A DNA stretch of 64,000 nucleotides from Acanthosepion esculentum (GCA_964036315.1 OZ038482.1:10154198-10218197); one strand, 5' to 3'; positions 31,948 through 44,224 are shown, counted from the stretch's first letter. Translations and numbers: made by a program. The notes: a model not told the origin generated them from the letters alone.

Positions 31948-32260
31948 GAGGCACGATGGAGTAATGGATAGCGGCTCGGATTGAGAAATCGGAGAGCCGA
32001 GTTCGAATTCCAGTCAGATCTATTACATTCACTTACGTGCTAATATCTTTGTGAAAGGTATGAATCTCTTCTTCTCCTCCCAGCTATGAGTAAATAGCAG
32101 AACAGACCGGGTTCTATAGCCTTGAATGTCAACTGGTCTACCACAGAAAGAAATGGCAACCTACTGCAGGAATAAATCTGCCTTGTCAGTCATGTATCGA
32201 AAGATACATGATCGCCTAAGCGTGTATCACGCATGGCACATAACTGAACTAATACTAAAT
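31948..32260 (+). mobile_element. tRNA-derived SINE, family A, copy 1
   Basis: The head reads GAGGCACGATGGAGTAATGG (A-box region) and GAGTTCGAATTCCAG (B-box). The tail holds ACTTACGTGCTAATA, CTCCCAGCTATG and GTTCTATAGCCTTG, all shared with 47,194-47,480. The head-to-tail order matches tRNA-derived SINEs such as those known from octopus and squid. Confidence 0.8.
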
Positions 32261-32394
32261 ATAATAGGTTGTATTGGAATGTTGTGAGTATGTGCTTTTA
32301 TTAAACTATAATGTCTCAGAATCTTAGGATGATATTCTAAAAATCACTTGAGAATTTATTTAAAAAGAAAGAAGAAAAACGAGTTTGACAATTT

Positions 32395-32560
32395 AAAATA
32401 AAAATGTAATGCGAAAGTCTTTATTTGCATTATTTATTTGTAGAGTATTGTTCTCATCTTTATCGTTTTTAACACAGCATTTCAGTCGTTGTGCCTCCAT
32501 GTCTTCTTCATATGCATATCTGGATATTCTACAGAGAATTGTGAACTGAATCCATTATTT
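32395..32560 (-). repeat. PLE tail (pLTR end), copy b
   Basis: The minus strand reads GGATTCAGTTC, ATGAAGAAGA, a short paired segment, TGAAATGCTGTG and GATGAGAACAATA, in the order of the PLE tails at 49.9 and 50.8 kb. Confidence 0.6.
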
Positions 32561-32599
32561 AATCTACGGGTAGGCTGATCACGTTCCATTGTTCATGTA

Positions 32600-34670
32600 T
32601 AGCGATATTTTGTCAACACCTGGTGATGACTTCCATTGAAATTCTCAAGATTTTCAAAATGCATTTGTGTTGTAACCTAGAGAAGGTTACTGAATAGAAT
32701 AATCAAACGATGTTTGGTAATGAACGATAATACTTACGACAAGAACAACACATGCAAGATTCGCCAGCGGCGCGTAGAAGTAGTAGTCAACTGCTAGAAG
32801 TGAGATAAGAGAATTCCACAATGAATCGCCAACTGCATACCAACATACAGTATTTACTACTGTATTCATGTGAATGAGGACATACCCATTATCGTCTGTA
32901 TGTATGCTACAACAATTTGAAAATTTCAACACCTGGTAAAAACTCCCAGTGAAATTTTGTTAACAGCTAGTGAAGACTTCCATCGAAAATTTGTCAAAAC
33001 TTCCATTGAAATTGTCAAGATTTTTAAAATTCATTTGAAAAGCAAATACAATTTTGTCGACAACGGATGACAATATCCAGTGAAATTTTGTCAACACATG
33101 ATGAAGACTTCCAGTGAAAGTTTGTCAACATATGGCGAAAACACACTGCGAGATTTTGACAAGAACAAGTGAAGACTTACATTGAAGTTTTCTCAACACC
33201 TGGTGAAGGTTTCCAGTAAAATTCTGTCAACACCTGAGGAAGACATAAAGTGATATTTTGTCAACACCCGGCGAAGACTTGTATTGAAATTCTCAAAATT
33301 TTTACCATGCATTTGAAAAGGAAACACAATTTTGTCAACAACGGATGACGATATCCTGTGACATTTTGTCAACACCTGGTGAACACATACAGGGAAATGT
33401 TGTCAACCGCTGGTGAAAATTTCCAGTGAAATTTTGTCAAAACGTAGTGAAGACATAGAGTGACATTTTGTGAACACTTGGCGAAGACATCCAGTAATAT
33501 TTGTCAAAAGGCGGAGAAAACGACATCCACTGAAATTATCAAGATTTTTAAAATACATTTGAAAAGCAAATAAAATTTTGACAGCAACGGGTGACGACAT
33601 CCAGTGACATTTTGTCAACACTTGCTGAAAACTTCTAGTGAAATTTTGTCAACACATAATGAAGACTTCCTGTAACATTTTGTCAACATCTGGTGAAGAC
33701 TTCCAGCGAAACATTGCCAAAACCTGACGAATATTCCAGTGAAATTTTGCCAATACTTAGTGAAAACTCACAGTGAAATTTTGTCATCACCAGCGACGGG
33801 TGACGACATCCAGTGACATTTTGTCAACACTTGCTGAAAACTTCCAGTGAAAATTTGCCAACACCTGGTACAGATATCCAATGCCATTTTGTCAACCCTT
33901 ATAGTCCATTGAAAATTTGTCAACACGTAGTGAAGGCATCATGTGCAATTTTTTAAAAACCTGGTGAAAACTTTCCGTGAAATTTTGTCTACACCTGGTG
34001 TAAACTTCCAGGGAAATTCTTTCAATACCTGCTGAAGACTTACAGGGAAAATTTTGTCAAAACCTGATGAAGACTTACAGTTAAATTTTGTCAACACCTG
34101 AGGAAGACTTACAGTTAAAATCTCTCAACATCTGGTGAATACTTTCAGTGACATTTTGTCAACACCTGGTGAAGACTCACAGTGGGATTTTGTCAACACG
34201 TGGAGAAGACTTACAGTGAAACTTTGCCAACACCTGGCGAAGCTTTCCAGGGAAAATTTGATAACACCTGGTGAAGACTTACAGTGAATTTTGTTAACAC
34301 CTGATAAAGACATCCAGTGAAATTTTGACAACACATGGCGAAGCCTTCTGAGTGAAATTTTGTCAATACCCGGTGAAGACATTTGCCAACACCAACATCT
34401 TACAGTAAATTTTGTCAACAGCTGGTGAAGATATCAAGTCAAATTTTGTCAACATCTGGTGAAGACTTATAGTGAAATTTTGACAACACCTGTTTAAGAT
34501 TTACAGTGAAATTTTTCCAACACTTTCTGAAAACTTCCAGTGATATTTTGTCAACACCTGGTGAAGAAATCCAGTGGAATTTTGTCAACACATACTGAAG
34601 TCTTCGAGTGAAATTTTGTTAACACCTGGTGAAGATTTACAGCGAAATTCTAAAGATTTTCACACCTCAT
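32600..34670 (+). repeat. 34-bp tandem array, about 2 kb
   Basis: The unit reads AATTTTGTCAACACC followed by TGGTGAAGACTTCCAGTGA, 34 bases. Copies diverge by indels and substitutions. A unique interruption lies at about 32,680-32,930. A variant block with CATTTGAAAAG recurs at about 33,032, 33,310 and 33,556, so the array has higher-order structure. All frames here are repeat artefacts. Confidence 0.9.
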
Positions 34671-35060
34671 TGGAAAAGCAAATAATATTTGTAGTTTTCA
34701 TGTTGAATTTATCTTTTCATTTTGTGATAAATTCAAATTTCGGTCTCATAGTAATATATATAGTAACTCTTTATAAAGTTTTAAGCTGTTGCAAGGTGAA
34801 TTCTAAATAAAATTTAAATTTCCTATTTCCATCTTGAATATCATCTGTGCCTCATCTATATGTGCGCATATATCTTCTTAAAGATCAAACAATTTCCCCA
34901 TTTTTATATTTTATTTTGATATCTCGTTTTAGATGCTGAAAATCATCATATTTTCACTAACTTCAAAAAGAGTTGAAAAACCATTTATAAGTTGTATAAT
35001 ATGTACAGAAAAGAAGTCTCTACTCAAATATAAGTATCCACTAAAAATAATGTTTAAGTA
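34671..35060. other. No recognisable gene
   Basis: AT-rich DNA between the array and a microsatellite. Confidence 0.35.
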
Positions 35061-35305
<245 letters not shown>

Positions 35306-35307
<2 letters not shown>

Positions 35308-36911
35308 GTTGCGGCCAAAATGTTCAGAACGGCATTGTTTTTGTCAGAAAAGTATGTATAATTTTTTATCAAAGTTGTTTTATATTCTATAATTTTAACA
35401 GACAATAAATACGATATTATTTGTTATTGTCTGAGATTGTGGTGTAATTTGAGAGGATAATACAAAAGTTATGGATGATTTAATGATTTACTGCAAAACC
35501 CATGGCGGCCAAAATGATCAGAATGGTTGCTTTTACTCCGTGTTTTATTTAACCGGCGAACTCTAATTTTTTTAAATTTTTTTACGTAACGGTTCGTTTA
35601 CTAAACATTAGTAAGAATATCTGCAGTGTACTTTGTTAATATAATGCCACTTACTCCGTTACCAATTCGGCAGCAGATTATTAAGCTTCGAAAGAAGGAT
35701 AATTTAAGTATTGGGTCTATTGCAAAGATTGTTAACAAGTCAAAAAGTGTTGTTCACGGTATTCTTAAGGTCCACGATGATTGTGGTTCGTGTGAAGCAA
35801 GAAAGTCTACAGGTAGGCCAAGAAAAACGACCAAGATAGAAGATCGTGCTATGGTAAAGTTGGTTAAAAAGGACAGATTTAAAACTGCTGCTGCTGTTTT
35901 CCCTCGGGAAATGAGCATTGTACTGAAGGAAACTATCTCGAAAAATTGTGTCCCGTCGTTTAGTTGAACATGACCTACAAGCCACTGATCATCTCCAAGA
36001 ATAAAAACTGTCGTCTTACATTTGCAGCCGAACATGTGTTGTGGTCTCAAGAAAAATGGCAAACGGTGCATTTCAGTGATGAATCTAAGTTTATGCTATT
36101 TGGCTCTGATGGGAAAAGGTACGTTCGTCGAAAAGTAGATGAAAAATTGTCGCCTAAATGCCTTAAGACTAGTGTTAAATTCGGTAGAGGAAGTGTCATG
36201 GTTTGGGGTATGATATCTGGAGATGGTGTGGGTCCTTTGGTGCGATTACATGGAAAGGTAAATGCAGGAGTTTATAAACAACTTCTAAAAGATCATGTCT
36301 TGCCTGTGCTGAGAAATTCAACTAAGCGACCACCCATATTCATGCAGGGCAATGCCCCATGTCACAAGGCTAGGGTGGTCATGAACCTCCTCAAGGCTGA
36401 AAAGGTTATTGTTATGGATTGGCCTGCTCAAAGCCCAGATCTCAATCCTATTGAAAATGTGTGGAATATTCTAGGAGAACGTTCGAAAGCCAGAAATCCT
36501 AAAACAACCGAGCAATTATGGAATGTCCTTCAGAAAGAATGGAATAAGATCACCCAGCAAGAAATTGAAAATTTAATTTCCTCATGCAGTCGAAGATGTC
36601 AAAGTGTGATTGAAGCTAAAGGGCTTCACACTAAATATTAAATAATTCCAGTATTCTCTGTCATTTTTTATTATTTTGTTATTTTTTCAACTGTTCTGAT
36701 CATTTTTGCCGCCATGGGTTTTTCAGTAAATCACTAAATGATCCATAACTTTTGTATTATCCTCTCACATTACACCAAAATCTCAGACAATAACAATTAA
36801 TATCATATTTATTGTCTGTGAAAATTATAGAATATAAAACAACGTTGATAAAAACTTATACCTACTTTTCTGACGAAAACAATGCCGTTCTGAACATTTT
36901 GGCCGCAACTG
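35306..36911 (+). mobile_element. Full-length Tc1-like transposon, long inverted repeats
   Basis: The 1,606-bp element starts CAGTTGCGGCCAAAATG and ends with the complement. Inverted similarity extends over about 220 bp per end, and the outer motif GCGGCCAAAATG-x-TCAGAA recurs at the inner edge, the IR-DR layout of many Tc1 elements. The right flank is TA; the left is TG, probably a mutated TA, inside a (TA)n run. Confidence 0.9.
35644..36641 (+). pseudogene. Tc1-like transposase, two frameshifts and a lost catalytic Asp
   Basis: The ORF starts MPLTPLPIRQQIIKLRKKDN, with two helix-turn-helix parts and the GRPRK hook. The reading then shifts near 35,920-35,945 into RKIVSRRLVEHDLQA and again near 35,975 into a 200-codon frame ending LHTKY. 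The first catalytic Asp is kept (HFSDESKF) and the last acidic residue is kept (DLNPIENVW), but the middle motif reads MQGNAPCHK where the family has QDNA. One base (36,349, GGC for GAC) removes the second catalytic Asp. The protein cannot be active even if the frameshifts were absent. Length otherwise matches the family (about 330 residues). Confidence 0.9.
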
Positions 36912-36913
<2 letters not shown>

Positions 36914-37008
<95 letters not shown>

Positions 37009-37048
37009 TATATATATAATATATATCTATATAATATATATATATAAT

Positions 37049-37091
<43 letters not shown>

Positions 37092-37104
37092 ATATATATA
37101 TAAT
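36914..37104. repeat. (CT)n(TA)n microsatellite
   Basis: About 20 CT units and then irregular TA runs, directly right of the Tc1 element. Confidence 0.95.
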
Positions 37105-37194
37105 AAAATAGTATGTAGTATACGAGTCAACAATCTTCCCCGTGGAAAATATAAACCAGAAAAAAGATATATAGGTATATCCGCGGGTGATTAG

Positions 37195-37458
37195 AAGCAG
37201 CGTCTATACAACCATAGATGCTCTTTTAGATATAGATACCTCAAAAATCAAACTTCCTTATCCAAACACTACTGGGATCTTGTGGATAAGGGAATAACCC
37301 CACATTTCGAATGGAGATACTTATCAAGACCTAGAACCCGTAATAACTTCCGCGATCGGTGTGATCTGTGCACTGAGGAAAAAATTTTTTTTTTTTTGCT
37401 GAATCTTCATCGTGAGATCATTTCTAAATGTAGACATAGAAAACGATTCAAAACATAA
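37195..37458 (+). pseudogene. GIY-YIG retroelement endonuclease, C-terminal part
   Basis: The frame is open from 37,195 to the stop at 37,456 and lacks a start. It reads SFRYRYLKNQTSLSKHYWDL, then CDLCTEEK, LNLHREIIS and KCRHRKR. This order (T-x-LSK-x-W-L, C-x-LC-x-EK, L-x-x-R-E, CRH) is the C-terminal half of a GIY-YIG endonuclease type found in animal retroelements, which I attribute to PLEs from memory. A 13-base T run sits within the frame and may be a slippage site. The GIY-YIG core itself is not preserved. Confidence 0.55.
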
Positions 37459-37984
37459 ACACGGTTTTATAACGTGTTGTCACTTGTGACAGCTCCATCT
37501 TGGATCAATAACATCGGGCATGACATTTTAATGGAGTGACTATTATGATTATCTATATGTGTCATTGTGTATGTTTATGTGATGCACTATTTATTTATTT
37601 ATTTTATTTTATTTTTGTTAAAGATCTTTATTCATGTGTTGATATATGTGTATGTGGGTATGTAGGTAGAAGTTTTCCCTAATAACTGATATGCAAAATC
37701 AGATAGTCTTATAATATTTATATACCTAGGTATATATGTAAACGTAAGAGATAGATACGCGTTAATCACTCAGCCGGTTTTTAATATTCTTCTTAACGTT
37801 GTCTTCCTCAATGTTCTTGAAGTATAAATTAATTTAATTCCACCCGTATATTTTTATATGTTAAATGTATATATGGATGGATATGGTTCCTTAGTTATTT
37901 TTTTTAATTAATTTAAAAAAAATTAATTTTTTGATTTTGAGAAAAAATGTTTAGCTTTTACATTTTGATTTATATATAGATATG
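37459..37984. other. No gene; probable retroelement 3-prime region
   Basis: AT-rich DNA following the endonuclease fragment. No landmarks beyond T-rich tracts. Confidence 0.3.
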
Positions 37985-38017
37985 TATGTGTGTGTATATG
38001 TGTATATATATAGATAC

Positions 38018-38083
<66 letters not shown>

Positions 38084-38385
38084 GTGCGTATGTTTATGTA
38101 GGTAGATGTGTATGTAGATGTGTTTATATGTGTGTGTGTGTATGTTTAGGTATGTATGTATACTTTTATATGTATATGAGTGTATATGTACGTATGTATA
38201 TATAGTTAGACGGATAGATAGATGGATAAGTTGTTTATTTGTTTAGATGGATGTGTGTATGTAATTGTATGGAGATGTGTAAGGTTTTATGTATATATGT
38301 TTATGTGCACGTATGTGTATGTCCGTATGTACATATGCGTGTAAATGTATATATATGTAGTAGTGGATGTGTATGGATGTATGTG

Positions 38386-38427
<42 letters not shown>

Positions 38428-38500
38428 TATGTGTGTACACGCCTATATGTATGTATGTACGTACGTGTAAATATAAATTTGTTGTTGTGTATGTGTGTAT
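37985..38500. repeat. Cluster of TA/TATG/TGTA microsatellites
   Basis: Long (TA)n at about 38,020-38,077 and 38,390-38,424, embedded in degenerate TATG and TGTA repeats over 500 bp. Confidence 0.9.
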
Positions 38501-39050
38501 ACGTATGTGTTTTTGAACATAGAAATATAGGTCCTTGCTAGATTAGATAAAAGTTATTTTTATATCTTTATATTAGATTTGTAACCTGTAGTCGATATTA
38601 CTTTTGTCAAATTTTCTTGATTACACAGCGGCTCTTTTATAAATGCCCTTCCGTTTTAGTCCCCCCCCCCCATCTGCACCCTTTTTTCCTCTCCCTCTCT
38701 CATCTTCTGACCTTTAAGATTATATCGTCTATTGTGTGCGTATGTCACCACAAAATGTATACTCTTTTCCGGTGTATCTTTTAGGCCAGTGATTTAGAAA
38801 TGTATTAGACATCAGAGAATATTCATATTTCTCTCACTTAAACCGTCTTTGACTCCCCTCTTTAAAACTTCTCTCTGTTAACTTTTAAATCCCCTCTTCA
38901 CCTTCAGACTTTCCTGTTCTTCTCTCGTCTGTTACTCCTCCCTATAGCTTTCTTTTACTTTAGCATTCGTCCCACACTCTCATACATACACTCTCACTAA
39001 ATTTTATTTTTTATTCCCGGAGTTGTTTTTTCTGTTTTCTTTTTGAATTT
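38501..39050. other. No gene; pyrimidine-rich DNA
   Basis: A 12-C run near 38,660 and CTCTCT-rich stretches to 38,990. No supported frame. Confidence 0.35.
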
Positions 39051-39056
39051 GTAGGT

Positions 39057-39092
39057 CTGATGAATTGGATCATATTTACGATTCCAATGGAG
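39057..39092 (+). ncRNA. Hammerhead-like motif (decayed)
   Basis: CTGATGA (39,057-39,063) is followed by ATTGGA, a 13-base loop and the exact complement TCCAAT (39,083-39,088), then GGAG where a hammerhead has GAAA. The first core block and a 6-bp stem II are present, but the second core block is altered, so activity is unlikely. Confidence 0.25.
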
Positions 39093-39289
39093 TAAATTAT
39101 GAACATGGAATATTAGTGTTTAAGCCATTTTATTATATCCTTACTCTGTCCTGAACATTGAGTTCTACCTGGATTATATCCTCTTGGAATTATTTTTTAT
39201 ACATATATATATGTATGTGTATGTATGTATGTATGTATATATATTTATATATTTTAGATATATGTATATATATGTATGTGTATATTATC

Positions 39290-39291
39290 CA

Positions 39292-39363
<72 letters not shown>
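39290..39363. repeat. (TA)n microsatellite
   Basis: About 34 TA units, after shorter TATG repeats from 39,200. Confidence 0.95.
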
Positions 39364-39364
<1 letters not shown>

Positions 39365-39544
39365 CAAACAAACCCTTCAGATTTTGAATTCGGACTTGTC
39401 CTTTTCCTAGACTGGTTGCCACTCAAGACTATAGGACTTAGTCCGTCTTTTTTTTGTCGAGGATGAAGAGATGGATTTATATCTTTCCTAAGGTTATTAG
39501 CACATGAGGGAATGTTTATGAACTTGACTGTAATTTGGACTCAT

Positions 39545-39562
39545 ACACACACACATACACAC

Positions 39563-39604
<42 letters not shown>

Positions 39605-39605
39605 T
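39545..39605. repeat. (CA)n(TA)n microsatellite
   Basis: About 16 CA units with TA interruptions, then about 12 TA units. Confidence 0.95.
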
Positions 39606-39865
39606 GAGATGTTTAGCTGAATAATTTAGTCAAGTTTTGTCAACATATTTTCACTTGAGTACTTTCATATTCACGGACAAGCTTTTTGGTGTCATTATTA
39701 AAGGAAGAGAGAAAATTACCATGTTGGCACATATCGTTTATTCCGAGTACATTTAACTTTTAGCACAAAATGTCATCGTCAGGGTGTTGTTTTTTTTTTA
39801 AGACAAATATAGTAGTGTTCATCATTTTCAAAGACAAAATTGTGGTGTTCATCTGAAGGTTAATG

Positions 39866-40081
39866 ACCAAGAAGCATATTGAAGTTGCGAGTATTTGGGA
39901 TATAAAGGCCGACTTTCAAAATTAGAAAAGACATCAAAGAAAGCCTGTGAGTTTACGAGATACCTAAGCCAAGAAATCAATTTGCATTTTATATGTTAAA
40001 TTAGGTGTCTCGTAAACTCACAGGCTTTCTTTGATGTCTTTTCTAATTTTGAAAGTCGGCAACTTCAATATGCTTCTTGGT
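39866..40081. repeat. Long near-perfect hairpin, 22-bp plus 57-bp arms
   Basis: Outer arms 39,866-39,887 and 40,060-40,081 pair exactly. Inner arms 39,909-39,965 and 40,003-40,059 pair with one mismatch in 57. Twenty-one bases (39,888-39,908) are unpaired on the left only, and the loop is 37 bases. No coding frame. Confidence 0.95.
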
Positions 40082-40084
40082 ATT

Positions 40085-41260
40085 TTGGACAACACACTTT
40101 ATTTAATAAATCAAACACCTCAGCGATTCATTGTGACATGTAAATATTTTTTCCTCTTTTCTAAAATTTAAAATTGGTGTGAAAAACGAAAAACACTGAG
40201 TTTACTGCAATTAGTTGAGTAATACTTCAGGGGAAGTAACTAAGTTACGAGGTATTGAGAGTTTTCTTAAAAAAAAGTATTAAGAACAATTGTTACAAAC
40301 CTCAATATTTGTCTATTGCCCACCTTGCCAAAAAGTGGTTTCAAAGACACCAAGTTAATAGAATTTTGGGAAGCGCTATGCAAGAAAATAATATTTCCTA
40401 ATGCATTTCCCCCATTATGACTTTATTATATCCGTGATGTGGATTTATATACACTTTAATACACAGATGGAACAGAATAGCTGCAAGGGAAGCAATGGTA
40501 AGCATATTTTGTTCACAAAGAAATTTTTATACTGCTAAGTCATACACAAAATTATATAGAGATATTTATACTTGTCCCACATAGAGAAACTACAATACAT
40601 GTATACAACAAGCAGTGTGAATATGAGTAGAGAGAAAGGGTCTTACTTGTAGTAATGCTTAACCAGACTTTGAGCTGTCAGAGGAAACTTCTACATATAT
40701 GAAGAAGCCATATTTATATTTCCCAGTGGGCCAGATTTATCTTCTATGTCTCTGGTGAAGACATCTTTCACAATGGGAAAACAGTGTTATGGGCTTGTGT
40801 GGTGGCCCATGGCAGCTGGCCCAGGCAGCAGACTAGCTTCACTCCTCTTGTCTTCAGGTGGCTAACTACAACTTGACTCTAGGACTGCAAACTAAAGACA
40901 GACCACTATAATCACTCTATGAACCGAAATCACTCAGTAATCATCATGTGACCAGCATGACTTCATTTCAAACAAAAGGGACATAATTGCTGTTTGAATC
41001 CCTACAGAATGATTCCCAGCCTTTTCAGATATCAACCCAAGAGAAAGCTAGTAATCCATCAATAAAGGAAATATGAATATGTAAAACAATAGCCAGACTG
41101 AGAAGTTCTCTGCGAAGAAATAACATTTTCTGCAAGTAATTTTAAAGCAGAAACACTAGAAAAGTAAAAAAAAAAGCAATGGTTGAATGACTGATGAAAG
41201 TTAAGATAATATTAAGGAGTCCATATTAACAAGTAAAATAATAATATATTCAGGCATAAG
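40085..41260. other. No recognisable gene
   Basis: About 1.2 kb with average AT content and no long frame on either strand. It is the least repeat-like block in the window, so it may be ordinary intergenic or intronic DNA. Confidence 0.35.
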
Positions 41261-41266
41261 GTATAT

Positions 41267-41341
41267 AAATATTTATCTATAAATAAATCCAAAATATATA
41301 AACCACTTATATATTTTGGATTTATTTATAAATAAATATTT
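41267..41341. repeat. 34-bp palindrome, 7-base loop
   Basis: The left arm ends CCAAAATATATA and the right arm begins TATATATTTTGG. Arms pair with one mismatch. Confidence 0.85.
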
Positions 41342-41767
41342 ATTTTACACTTACTTTGATTGCATAATAAAACCAGAAATTCCCAAAATAAGTTAATATC
41401 AATAAAATGGGTAGATATTGGTAGATATAATAACTTGTGATTCATGTTATGCTGTTCATCTAAATATATAAAACATCTTAAAATTTTTACCGACATCAGT
41501 TTGTTATTACCAATTGTATTGTGAAAAATTGAACTAACATAAAAAAATTCTAACATAGTTTAGAATTTTATTCTTAGTGGAAGGTAGCTATATACAGGAG
41601 TGAAAAAAACTGAATGCACTAGGGTAGAATTCAACTCAATCGAGTTACCTATGCCAAGAAAGAAAAAATAACATAGATATCCTTTTTAACTCAAAAAATC
41701 TGTTTTATTTCTTTGAACTCGCAATAAAATTGATGCTACTTGTAAGACACTTTGTCACCTATATGTA

Positions 41768-41768
<1 letters not shown>

Positions 41769-41826
<58 letters not shown>

Positions 41827-41830
41827 ATTA
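41769..41830. repeat. (TA)n microsatellite
   Basis: About 30 TA units with one TTTA interruption. Confidence 0.95.
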
Positions 41831-41831
41831 C

Positions 41832-42395
41832 GCCCTAATGGATAAATAAGATGCCTAAAGAAAGTGAAAGAATACATTGTCCAATGACAAAAGCAACAAG
41901 TATGAAAATATTGCTGTCACCAAACTGGTGAATCTATGTTCTACTGAGGAGCCGTTAAAATATTGATCAAGATGCACAATTCGTGTAAAAGAAAAGTCGA
42001 TAGAAATAATAAAATAAAGAATAAATTTCAACATTTTAAGTTTGTCTTGTCAAGTTTGAGTGCAAAATGTTCAGAAAAATCAGTGAATTTGTTAAACATT
42101 TGGTGAGATTCTTTTCATGGTCAAAAGATTATTTATCAAAACTCGGAAGATCATGTCTTAAAAGACATTCCAATCCGTGTTGAAGAATCAAAAACCTTCA
42201 TTCGTATTTAGGAAATCAATAATTATGTCTTATATCATTGTTGCTAATAGACAAGAAGTGATCAACAGAAAAGTGAGTAATTTCAAAGAAGCTAGATTAT
42301 ATCTTAAATTATTGTACTTTTTATTTTTCCAGTGATAGTTAAGGCATGGGTGATTGTAAATCTCTGTAGATACATTTTCTTTTTTTATCTGTATA
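41832..42395. other. No recognisable gene
   Basis: AT-rich DNA; no supported feature. Confidence 0.3.
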
Positions 42396-42399
42396 CTGC

Positions 42400-42720
42400 C
42401 ATGCCTTCTTGGGAAAGACAGATGAGTGGTTACCTGTTGTCTTCTCCATGATTTGGTATTCAGAGTTGTCCTAGTCACAGACTGATTGCAAATCAAGGTT
42501 AGAGAGACTAGTCTACCCTTCTATTTAACCTATAGTTGAATTGATTGATTTCATTTTATTATTATTCTTTTGCAGATTACACATAATTGGAGAAAGAAGA
42601 GATAGGTTCATGCCTTTCCAAAGAATATTTGTGCAAAAGAGATTGCAATTGGAACTTGAACTAATTGATTCCCTATTCTGTACAGATATCCAATACAGTG
42701 ATTGTATATCCTTATAATAC
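42400..42720 (-). mobile_element. Diverged tRNA-derived SINE, family A
   Basis: The minus strand has TTCAAGTTCCAATTGCAATC in the B-box position and then CTTTGGAAAGGCATGAACC and a CTTCTTTCTCCAATTA-type segment, matching in order the family A tail (GGGAAAGG-ATGAATC, CTCC...). It is more decayed than the copies at 32.0 and 47.2 kb. Confidence 0.45.
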
Positions 42721-43129
42721 CTCATAAATAATGGACTATTCTGTTTTGATCAGATGAGAAAACAAAGACAACAAAGGTACTGTTTGGTTTCAGTGAGAAA
42801 AGGAAAGAAAGAACGGAAGATAAAAGTGCTTAATATCTGTTACAGTGAAATGGAGAAAGTTAAAAATTCCAAATCTTTTAATTTGTACCCCCTTACTTCT
42901 TACAATAATGACAAACATTCATATTTATGGTTGTTATTGTAATATTTTGTTAAAGTTGTTAAGCTCAAATATTTAATGGTACAATAGGGGAATTTCTATG
43001 GATGCTTTATTGTTGCCATGAACTTATTCAATCATTAACTGAAGAATGAAGATTCATCAGACATTTAAAATAGGGAAACTGTGAAATTTTCACTGCTTAT
43101 TAATATACATATATTGTCTCATTATCCAT

Positions 43130-43225
43130 ATTAATTAGCAGTACTTTTACTACTGCTAATTTTAGTGCTACTATTACTACTGCTAATATTACTACTGCTA
43201 TTACTGCTACTATTACTACTGGTAT
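43130..43225. repeat. Trinucleotide repeat, TAC/TGC units
   Basis: TTACTACTGCTA-type units repeat over about 95 bases. Imperfect, no coding frame implied. Confidence 0.85.
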
Positions 43226-43275
43226 AAAAACAATAATAAATATGACACCAGCAGAGATTGAGAAAGTCAAGTTCC

Positions 43276-43350
43276 TTGTAGCTCAGATGGTAAGAGCAGC
43301 TGGCCTAGTTAACAATGATTACTCTAAATGAAGGCTACATGAGTCTCAGT
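43276..43350 (+). other. tRNA-like segment without a clear B-box
   Basis: TTGTAGCTCAGATGGTAAGA resembles the 5-prime half of a tRNA with its A-box, but no B-box follows at the right distance. Possibly a SINE head. Confidence 0.25.
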
Positions 43351-43689
43351 TTCACTAGGTATTTCTTCTTTATTATTTCTTAGCCATATTCTCACTGCTT
43401 ACTGATAGTCTGAGTAATAAAAAGGCAACTAAAACTTGGAACAAAAGTTAAAATTATTGATATTAATAATAGTTGAAAATGTTTAATTTAAAAATATGTA
43501 TAAATAGATAAAATTAGTGGATTACATGTTGGTTCATGAATTTGAGGATATAGTAATTATGACTTCAATCCCAGGACTGGGTAGGTAGACCCAGACTCAG
43601 TGGGAACAAGACTGAGCATAACAGAACATTTTACTAAATGAGAACAAGACATAGTCAGCAGAATGAAGGACAAACTTGTTATGATAGGT

Positions 43690-43750
43690 ATTCAATTCTT
43701 CCATAGGTATAGCGATACTGCCTTTTATACAGCACCTCATTTACATGTCA
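43690..43750 (+). repeat. 60-bp direct repeat, partner at 44,225-44,282
   Basis: CATAGGTATAGCGATACTG and CCTTTTATACAG are shared with the second copy 535 bases away. Confidence 0.8.
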
Positions 43751-44224
43751 CTACACCTCCCTGAACCTAAGAGGCCTTACACCTTTAGTTGATCTTTGAC
43801 TTCAACGAACAACCCTGGGATGAGTCTCTTTATTTCTTTTTTATGGGAGATCTAGGTCTTAACTGATTCTCCCCATTGAATCATCATGATATCTTCAGTC
43901 ACACTCATCCCAGATTATTCCTCACTACTACTGGATAAAACTCATTCTCTCCTCCCACTCCTGTTTTTCACTTTCAAATCTCTGGTGCTCTTCCTGATCA
44001 CTCTCAATACTGGATTCATTCATCCTTTCTTGCATTGTCTGAGGCCAACAACAAATCTGTAACTTCATTTTCTCCACCAGTAGCTTTGGTATCCTTCAAT
44101 TTTTTTTACTCTCGCTGACACTAAAAAACATCTAAGCCAGGTTTCAATATATTCAGGATCCTCCATTGTGGTTAAGATTGATATTCTCTTTGACAGATGT
44201 AGTCTCGTCAAGAGAAGATAACCC
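43751..44224. other. No recognisable gene
   Basis: Sequence between the two 60-bp repeats, C/T-rich at 43,860-44,040. No supported frame. Confidence 0.3.

Noticed and set aside
31948..32025. Functional tRNA gene
   Set aside because: A- and B-boxes are present but the cloverleaf does not close, and the unit continues into a SINE tail repeated elsewhere.
32600..34670. CRISPR array
   Set aside because: Units are contiguous and similar throughout, with no unique spacers, in an animal genome.
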